Positions 1 to 3,985 of a stretch of 6,711 nucleotides of DNA are shown here, piece after piece. This DNA is from Desulfofustis sp. (GTDB lineage: Bacteria; Desulfobacterota; Desulfobulbia; Desulfobulbales; Desulfocapsaceae), in NCBI GenBank assembly GCA_030145365.1, contig JAQYVS010000202.1, forward strand, positions 1-6,711. The letters are read 5' to 3'. Positions within the stretch are counted from its first letter, which is position 1. Each line of letters begins with the position of its first letter. Position numbers and translations under genes: made by a program. The notes under the pieces were generated by a model that was given only the letters and a program-made list of their open reading frames with translations, made no database searches and was not told the origin of the DNA.

Positions 1-281
1 GGCCGGCACAATCCAGTATGAGCAAAAGGACAAGGCTCTGTTGGATCAGGATTGAAAAATTTTCCTATAATTTCTCCTCTGCTCCGGGAACAAGGTTTAT
101 TCCCTGTGCGAAACAATGGGACTCCTTTTTTCTGGTGCTCGGACTCCGTGCTCTTGGGGGATGTGGGGGTGGGGCTATATCGCACTATAGATATACGTCT
201 CGTCATCAATAATGAAGCCTACTTCATTATCCGACTCTACTGTGATAACATCTACGCACCAACTTAAAACATGGAGCCGAT
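1..281. other. Leader region without a convincing gene
   Basis: I see no supportable gene in this stretch. Two frames are open at the left edge: one ends at a TGA at 53-55, and one runs to about 212 with a Cys/Gly/Ser-rich translation that does not resemble a folded protein. The stretch holds a perfect inverted repeat at 209-230 (listed separately), a T-run at 124-131, and a repeated GTGCTC that flanks GGACTCC near 136-154. It may contain the promoter of the gene at 282, but I could not find a -35/-10 pair of good quality. Confidence 0.4.
209..230. repeat. Perfect 9-bp inverted repeat, 4-nt loop
   Basis: ATAATGAAG (209-217) is followed by the loop CCTA and then its exact reverse complement CTTCATTAT (222-230). 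It sits about 50 bases upstream of the gene at 282. There is no T-run after it, so it is not a standard terminator. It could be a dimeric repressor operator or a hairpin in the 5' leader of that gene; the sequence does not decide between these. Confidence 0.6.
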
Positions 282-773
282 GTGGAATGTAGTATGGATG
301 TTGTGAAAGACTCGCCTGCTGACTATCAGGCACTTTGGGGAGGGACAAGGGAGTACATTGATTACAAGTGCGTTTTCCCGCATGAATTCGAGGATGAGCC
401 GCCAAGAGGGGCGGCCGAAATTCGGGCTGTGAGAGAATGGGAAGTTACTCCACCGGAAGAAAGAGAAAACTGGCCGGACATAGTTCGGGAAAGGTGGGAG
501 CAATGGCACCTGAAAAAGGCAGAGGCTCTTGGCTTCAAAATCACAATCGAAGAATTGTACTGGGAAACCGGCTCGCTGTTAAGAGAGAGACGGATGGAGC
601 GGTGGTTGGACATGATGGACCGTGACCCGGAACTCTCGATAGAGGAAGTCACAAGGCGTTTATTGCTGGAGCATCTGAAAGAATTAGCGCAACAGCCTGG
701 CTATTTTGCCGATTGCGGGGAAGAGAAGTATGTGCGGATACTGGGGGAAATGGGGATAACAAAAACCGAATGA
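282..773 (+). CDS. Hypothetical Trp/Glu/Arg-rich protein
   Basis: I do not recognise this 163-residue protein. It is strongly charged, has seven Trp, and should be mostly helical and soluble; there is no signal peptide or membrane segment. The centre (about residues 56-110) carries a motif with V68, R71, W72, Q74, W75, H76, K79, A80, LGF 83-85, I87, I89, E91 and L92. This motif recurs in the short frame at 826-978, so the protein probably contains a small repeated or family domain followed by a basic helix ending R107-W108. The C-terminal third (about 115-160) looks like a second helical segment with an SIEEV motif at 119-123. The start is uncertain. GTG 282 has GGAG at 273-276 with a 5-nt gap, while ATG 294, four codons downstream, has only GGA(A) at 283-286. 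Both are weak. Coding is supported by frame length, a protein-like composition and conservation of the motif in the neighbouring frame. Confidence 0.65.
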   Translation: MECSMDVVKDSPADYQALWGGTREYIDYKCVFPHEFEDEPPRGAAEIRAVREWEVTPPEERENWPDIVRERWEQWHLKKAEALGFKITIEELYWETGSLLRERRMERWLDMMDRDPELSIEEVTRRLLLEHLKELAQQPGYFADCGEEKYVRILGEMGITKTE

Positions 774-785
774 GGGTTATGAGAG

Positions 786-798
786 AAAAAAAAAGGGG
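786..798 (+). other. A9G4 homopolymer, candidate slippery site
   Basis: Nine As (786-794) run directly into four Gs (795-798). Read from ATG 779, codons AAA-AAA occupy 788-793, preceded by an A, so tandem slippage by -1 keeps full pairing and continues with AAG (793-795) into the frame of the short paralogue. Runs of this length also cause RNA-polymerase slippage and replication indels, and they are easily miscounted in sequencing. No clear stimulatory stem-loop follows within a few bases, and no strong internal Shine-Dalgarno precedes it other than GAGGG at 772-776. Confidence 0.35.
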
Positions 799-825
799 CA
801 AATTCCGCAAGACGACGACCGGCCT

Positions 826-978
826 ATGAGGGTAAGAAAACGATATAAGCAGTATCACATCGATAAAGCCACAGAGTTGGGTTTTGAAATTTCCATCGAC
901 GAGTTGACTGAGCCGTTCGACATGAGGGTAGAGAAAGTGAAACGATGGAAAGAGCAATCTGCTTATCCAGAAAATTAG
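826..978 (+). CDS. Short paralogue of the 282-773 protein, possibly frameshifted
   Basis: This frame encodes 50 residues from ATG 826, and it repeats the central motif of the upstream protein. Residues 3-27 align without gaps to residues 68-92 of that protein, with 14 of 25 identical (V, R, R, Q, H, K, A, L, G, F, I, I, E, L) and most others conservative, including both Trp positions as Tyr. It then ends KRW(39-41) plus nine residues. Amino-acid conservation over clearly diverged DNA argues that it has been under selection as protein. ATG 826 has no Shine-Dalgarno sequence, and similarity extends upstream of it (IPQDDD, 802-819, against TPPEER of the neighbour). The frame is open back to 760 but has no in-frame start there. 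An ATG at 779, just after the first gene's stop and preceded closely by GAGGG, is in another frame and would join this one by a -1 shift in A9 (786-794), giving 66 residues. It may therefore be a small gene, a slippage product or a decayed copy. Confidence 0.45.
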   Translation: MRVRKRYKQYHIDKATELGFEISIDELTEPFDMRVEKVKRWKEQSAYPEN

Positions 979-1121
979 AGGATCATGGACGCAAGACGAA
1001 ATCAGTGGTCCATGACCTCCCTGTCACCCCCGAATGAAAAGTCCAGCTCCCCTTCTAAACAGAAGTCCAAAGATTTACCAGATTAACCTCACGCCCCTGT
1101 GTCACCGGTGTGTCACCAAAC
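979..1121. other. Non-coding stretch next to the tRNA 3' side
   Basis: No gene is visible here. Apart from the inverted repeat at 983-1015 it contains a small hairpin CTTCT-AAAC-AGAAG (1052-1065) and two direct copies of GTGTCACC at 1099-1106 and 1110-1117, with the palindrome CACCGGTG (1103-1110) formed between them. A related TGTCACC also occurs at 1022-1028. The stretch lies where an element integrated in the tRNA 3' end would have its boundary, but I see no copy of the tRNA 3' sequence in it. Confidence 0.4.
983..1015. repeat. 8-bp inverted repeat after the short paralogue
   Basis: TCATGGAC (983-990) and its exact reverse complement GTCCATGA (1008-1015) are separated by 17 bases and begin four bases after the stop codon at 976-978. 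No T-run follows, so a rho-independent terminator is unlikely. A transcript 3'-end structure or a protein-binding site is possible. Confidence 0.45.
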
Positions 1122-1154
1122 AAAAAAGCAGCTAAGCCAAAATGACTTAACCGC
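1122..1154 (-). terminator. Rho-independent terminator of tRNA-Arg
   Basis: Read on the minus strand, GCGGTTAAGTC (1154-1144) pairs with GGCTTAGCTGC (1138-1128) over 11 positions, three of them G-U, around the loop ATTTT. Six Ts follow at once (1127-1122). It begins ten bases past the encoded CCA of the tRNA, and so should end the tRNA transcript and any read-through from the RNase gene. On the plus strand the same stem is followed by no T-run, so it is directional. Confidence 0.85.
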
Positions 1155-1164
1155 TTGATTTAAC

Positions 1165-1241
1165 TGGTACACCAGGAGGGATTCGAACCCCCGACCTACG
1201 GATTCGTAGTCCGTTGCTCTATCCAGCTGAGCTACTGGTGC
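1165..1241 (-). tRNA. tRNA-Arg (anticodon ACG)
   Basis: The 77-nt minus-strand sequence folds into a full cloverleaf. The acceptor GCACCAG pairs with CTGGTGT (G1-U72 wobble). The D-stem is GCTC/GAGC, the anticodon stem ACGGA/TCCGT surrounds the loop CTACGAA, the variable loop has five bases, and the T-arm is GGGGG-TTCGAAT-CCCTC. The discriminator is A and the CCA is encoded (plus-strand TGG 1165-1167). Anticodon ACG reads CGN arginine codons; A34 is normally deaminated to inosine in this tRNA. The gene has its own promoter at 1253-1281 and a terminator just downstream, and it lies 36 bases beyond the stop of the RNase E-type gene on the same strand. Confidence 0.97.
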
Positions 1242-1252
1242 ACGGGAGTGTC

Positions 1253-1281
1253 TTTATACTCTAGATTAAGTTTCAACTCAA
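1253..1281 (-). promoter_or_regulatory. Sigma70-type promoter of tRNA-Arg
   Basis: On the minus strand, TTGAGT (1281-1276) and TATAAA (1258-1253) are separated by exactly 17 bases, giving 4/6 and 5/6 matches to the consensus. Transcription would start about 7 bases beyond the -10, leaving only a few nucleotides of leader before the tRNA 5' end at 1241. The discriminator after the -10 (GACACTCCCG) is G+C-rich, as in many stringently controlled stable-RNA promoters. The -35 overlaps the TGA stop (1280-1278) of the upstream gene. Confidence 0.65.
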
Positions 1282-3359
1282 GTCCGTTTTTGGGTGGGCT
1301 CCTCTTTTTCAGCCTTCTTGAACGAGATATCGTGCTCTATCGGTTTTAATGTTGGGTCAGCGGTAATGACTACTGTGGATTGATATTTTTCTTCTAAGTC
1401 CATTAGCTCATGACGCTTATTATTGAGCAGATATTGGGCTACATCAAGTGGAAATCTGCATTCGATTCGAATTACCGGTTTCCGGCTCGCTCCAGTATGA
1501 ATTCTGCGCAGGTAGAAAAGAGCCAAGGTTTCAACAGATCTTATCGTTCCCCGTCCCCGGCAATGATCGCAAACTTGATAGTTGCCGGCTTCAATCGGAG
1601 ACCCGAGTTTCTGTCTTGAAATCTGCATCAAACCAAACCTCGAAATCCGACTAATATCGACTTTTGCCTTGTCCCGTTTCATCGCTGTTTTGACCCGCTT
1701 TTCCACCTCCCGAGTATGTTTACTGTTACGCATATCGATAAAATCGACTACAACCAACCCGCCGAGATCACGCAGTCTCAACTGCCGGGCGAGTTCTGTA
1801 GCAGCTTCCATATTCGCCTGAAAGATGGTTTCCTCAAAATTCTTGCCTTTATTCGTTGAGCCGGAGTTAACATCAATAGCTACAAGAGCTTCGGTGGGAT
1901 CTATCACAATTGACCCCCCCGAGGGTAGATTGACTTTGGGTTGATATATCGATTCGATCTGGTCTTCAACACTGTACTGATTGAAGATAGGTCTGGAACC
2001 ACGATGCAGCTTGACTTTCACTTTTCGCTGCTTGGCCGGAAGCATTTCTGTGAAATCTTTTACCTTTTCCAGGGCTGCTTCATCATCGACCAGGATTTCC
2101 TGGGTTGTGGGATCAAAGTGCTCCCGTAAAAAACGCATTACACAATTATGATCCTGATACAAAAGCCCGACACCTTCCAAATGTTGCCCTTTACTTTTTA
2201 TCTCTTTCCAAAGCTTAAGGAGAAAACGCACATCTTTGGTTAAGGCGGTTTTAGTGATATCGTCACTTGCTGTTCTGGCAATCCAGCCTATCCCTTCAGG
2301 AATAGACATCGAATTCATTATATCACGCAGTCGATTGCGTCGCTCCTCACCGGAAATTTTGCGGGAAATTCCCTCTGAATCAGACCCTGGCATCAGCACT
2401 ACACAGCGGCCCGGCAACGACAAATAGGTGGTGAGATTGGCTCCTTTTTTTCCGACCTCCTCTTTGACCACCTGAACAAGCATTTCCTGCCCTCTTTCTA
2501 CGACATCGGTGATACTGAGTTTTTTCCATTGATGCGTGTCAACAAGGTTTTGTATTCCGGGCTTCAAACCCTGCTTATAATACTCGGGATGGATTTCGCT
2601 GAAAGCCAGAAAGCCGTTTTTTTCCAATCCGTAATCAACAAACGCCGCCTGTAAGTTTGGCTCAACAGCGACAACTCGGGCCTTATAAATATTGTTCCTG
2701 GTCTGTATCCGGCTTACCGTTGTAACATGGATTGATTCAAGTCTGCCGTCTTCAAGCAGAGCCAATCTGCATTCTTCAGGTTCATCGGCATTAATCAGGA
2801 GTTTTATTACGGGTTGACGCTGTTCTGAAGAATCCGGTGATTGAGGACCTTTTGGGGTCTCCTGCTCGGAATCATCGGAGGTCTGTGCCGGTTTATCACC
2901 TTTTACCGGTTGGCTCTGAGATTTTGACGGTCTCTTTGCAGAGGGTTTTCTTCTGCCCGTTCTTTTTCCACGGCTAGGCCGGGGTTTTGATTCTGTATCA
3001 GATGTTGTCTCCGAATCAATTCGAGCTGTTTCGTCGTTTGTATTTACTTCAGCTGTTGGTTCTTCGTTCTGATCACCACTCTTTGGCTCATCAACTGCTT
3101 TGGTTAGAGTAGATTGCGGTGCTTGTGATTCAGAACCCCTCGGTGGATTTGCACGTTTCTGCTGAGATTTACTTTGAGTTAGTTTACCTTTTTCTGGCTT
3201 TGTCTTCTTCTCTTCTTTCTCCGAGCCAGACGACCCGGTTACTGGTTCTTTTTCGTCATGAACAACCTTGCTTTTCCACCAGGCACCGGTTGTTGTCTTA
3301 ATCTTGGTTAACAGATTACCTTTGTCAGGGTTTTCGCTGTCCTTGTTTGATGTGGTCAT
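1278..3359 (-). CDS. rne: RNase E/G family endoribonuclease, RNase E type
   Basis: This is a single-strand-specific endoribonuclease for mRNA decay and for rRNA/tRNA processing, 693 residues long. Residues 1-183 are a low-complexity Ser/Lys/Glu/Pro/Gln extension with a Lys/Arg block near 127-147. The S1 domain runs from about 222, with RNA-contact residues F240 and F250 (E. coli F57, F67). The 5'-sensor pair is R362-T363 (E. coli R169, T170). The DNase I-like domain follows, with metal ligands D496 (AIDVNSG) and D539 (VVVDFIDM) and N498. The zinc-link is C597-D-H-C600, and a small domain runs to the end. Positions from R362 to C597 keep a constant offset of 193 to E. coli RNase E. SRFGLMQISRQKL (573-585) is RNase E-like rather than RNase G-like. 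There is no C-terminal degradosome scaffold. The start ATG 3359 is supported by AAGGA five bases upstream. In E. coli, RNase E limits its own mRNA through a long 5' leader; a leader of about 190 nt is possible here. Confidence 0.95.
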   Translation of the reverse strand: MTTSNKDSENPDKGNLLTKIKTTTGAWWKSKVVHDEKEPVTGSSGSEKEEKKTKPEKGKLTQSKSQQKRANPPRGSESQAPQSTLTKAVDEPKSGDQNEEPTAEVNTNDETARIDSETTSDTESKPRPSRGKRTGRRKPSAKRPSKSQSQPVKGDKPAQTSDDSEQETPKGPQSPDSSEQRQPVIKLLINADEPEECRLALLEDGRLESIHVTTVSRIQTRNNIYKARVVAVEPNLQAAFVDYGLEKNGFLAFSEIHPEYYKQGLKPGIQNLVDTHQWKKLSITDVVERGQEMLVQVVKEEVGKKGANLTTYLSLPGRCVVLMPGSDSEGISRKISGEERRNRLRDIMNSMSIPEGIGWIARTASDDITKTALTKDVRFLLKLWKEIKSKGQHLEGVGLLYQDHNCVMRFLREHFDPTTQEILVDDEAALEKVKDFTEMLPAKQRKVKVKLHRGSRPIFNQYSVEDQIESIYQPKVNLPSGGSIVIDPTEALVAIDVNSGSTNKGKNFEETIFQANMEAATELARQLRLRDLGGLVVVDFIDMRNSKHTREVEKRVKTAMKRDKAKVDISRISRFGLMQISRQKLGSPIEAGNYQVCDHCRGRGTIRSVETLALFYLRRIHTGASRKPVIRIECRFPLDVAQYLLNNKRHELMDLEEKYQSTVVITADPTLKPIEHDISFKKAEKEEPTQKRT

Positions 3360-3364
3360 ACAAT

Positions 3365-3369
3365 TCCTT
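3365..3369 (-). promoter_or_regulatory. Ribosome binding site of the rne gene
   Basis: AAGGA on the minus strand lies five bases before ATG 3359. It fixes the start so that the 183-residue low-complexity extension is part of the translated protein and not an artefact of choosing too early a start. Confidence 0.75.
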
Positions 3370-3555
3370 GATTCGGCCGTTCGATTCGTATTATCGCCGA
3401 CCGATACTTCTCAGGTGTCAGGAAATAATCGCTGTTTAGCAATCCTTCCCTGCACCTAAACTTTACTGGCAATGCTGCTTAGAGCGCTGCCATCTTATCG
3501 GTGCCGTCTTACCCGCTCTGTCCCAATCTTGATCGGAATAGCTTCGTATTGAATT

Positions 3556-3561
3556 ATTATA
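3556..3561 (-). promoter_or_regulatory. Possible -10 element for rne
   Basis: The minus strand reads TATAAT, a perfect -10, about 197 bases upstream of the rne start. The hexamer at 17-bp spacing is TGCTGG, which does not resemble a -35, and there is no extended TG motif. If used, it would give a 5' leader of about 190 nt, which fits the long regulatory leaders known for rne in enterobacteria. Support is weak. Confidence 0.25.
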
Positions 3562-3741
3562 TCTGCGGAAAGACTGTACCAGCATCTCGTAATGATGGAT
3601 AGGACCTGCTTTTACTCAATTGCCCTGCAGCTTTTGCTGTTCCATCAACCTCTACGGCTCAAACCGATTCATGATAGTATAAATTCGACTATAATGGTCA
3701 ATAACCTGTATTGTTCGATTTTCCGCTTTATTACCGCCATA

Positions 3742-3787
3742 GATAAGCATCTTTTTCGATTTTGTCTCAAAAAAAGATGCCTTTATC
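3742..3787. repeat. Long hairpin with A/T-tract stem
   Basis: GCATCTTTTT (3747-3756) pairs perfectly with AAAAAGATGC (3771-3780) over a 14-nt loop. Beyond a 2-nt bulge (3781-3782) the stem extends by GATAA (3742-3746) with TTATC (3783-3787). The T- and A-tracts are inside the stem, and no T-run follows on either strand, so this is not a classic terminator. It lies about 75 bases upstream of the lptD promoter -35 and may insulate or regulate the divergent units, or be the 3' part of a small transcript. Confidence 0.55.
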
Positions 3788-3861
3788 AGCCAGACACGGT
3801 AAATTGCTGGGAGGGTAAATCAAATATCCTTTATTATCAAGGTAAAACTGTGACTTTTGGC

Positions 3862-3890
3862 TTGACACTGTGGTGCTCGACCCGTACATT
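3862..3890 (+). promoter_or_regulatory. Sigma70-type promoter of lptD
   Basis: A perfect -35 TTGACA (3862-3867) is followed after exactly 17 bases by TACATT (3885-3890), 4/6 of the -10 consensus. Transcription would start near 3897, giving a 5' leader of about 89 nt before GTG 3986. I see no sigma-E-like or other recognisable operator in it. Confidence 0.65.
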
Positions 3891-3972
3891 TCGGTCCTTG
3901 AAGTATAAGGGTCCTGCCCATATCAAAGCATGATAGGTTAAACATAAATAAGCGTATGTCTTTCACGTCTTC

Positions 3973-3979
3973 AAAGGAG
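3973..3979 (+). promoter_or_regulatory. Ribosome binding site that selects GTG 3986
   Basis: AAAGGAG lies six bases before GTG 3986. The ATG at 3956, in the same frame, has no purine-rich element upstream. A GTG start also places the basic residues directly before the hydrophobic signal core. These points favour GTG 3986 over the longer frame. Confidence 0.8.
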
Positions 3980-3985
3980 TGTATC

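Larger units (their letters stand above)
3360..3861. other. Divergent intergenic region between rne and lptD
   Basis: This stretch holds no credible gene; the plus frame 3592-3933 gives a Cys/Phe/Leu-rich translation with no start signal and overlaps the lptD promoter. It contains the rne ribosome binding site, a perfect TATAAT on the minus strand (3561-3556) that could be a -10 for rne, a second TATAAT on the plus strand (3690-3695), and a long hairpin at 3742-3787. Neither TATAAT has a good -35 at normal spacing. The region is A+T-richer than the flanking genes, as expected for two divergent promoters and leaders. Confidence 0.5.

Noticed and set aside
2..55. Frame open from the left edge to TGA 53-55, possibly the C-terminus of a gene that starts outside the window
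   Set aside because: Only 17 codons are visible, with a plausible charged tail but no motif; too short to support as a gene.
18..212. Plus-strand open frame of 64 codons
   Set aside because: No ribosome binding site, Cys/Gly/Ser-rich translation without protein-like pattern, and an overlapping frame of similar quality.
649..957. Minus-strand open frame of 102 codons across the two related frames
   Set aside because: It lies antisense to the plus-strand frames whose mutual homology shows the real coding direction; its translation is a hydrophobic shadow.
1165..1190. tRNA-Arg 3' end as an attachment-site duplicate
   Set aside because: I looked for a second copy of the tRNA 3' sequence in 1-1120 and found none; no integrase is visible.
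3592..3933. Plus-strand open frame of 113 codons between rne and lptD
   Set aside because: No ribosome binding site, it runs through the strong hairpin and the lptD promoter, and the translation is rich in Cys, Phe and Leu without recognisable motif.
3956..3985. Earlier ATG start for lptD
   Set aside because: No ribosome binding site upstream; GTG 3986 has AAAGGAG at six bases and gives a regular signal peptide.
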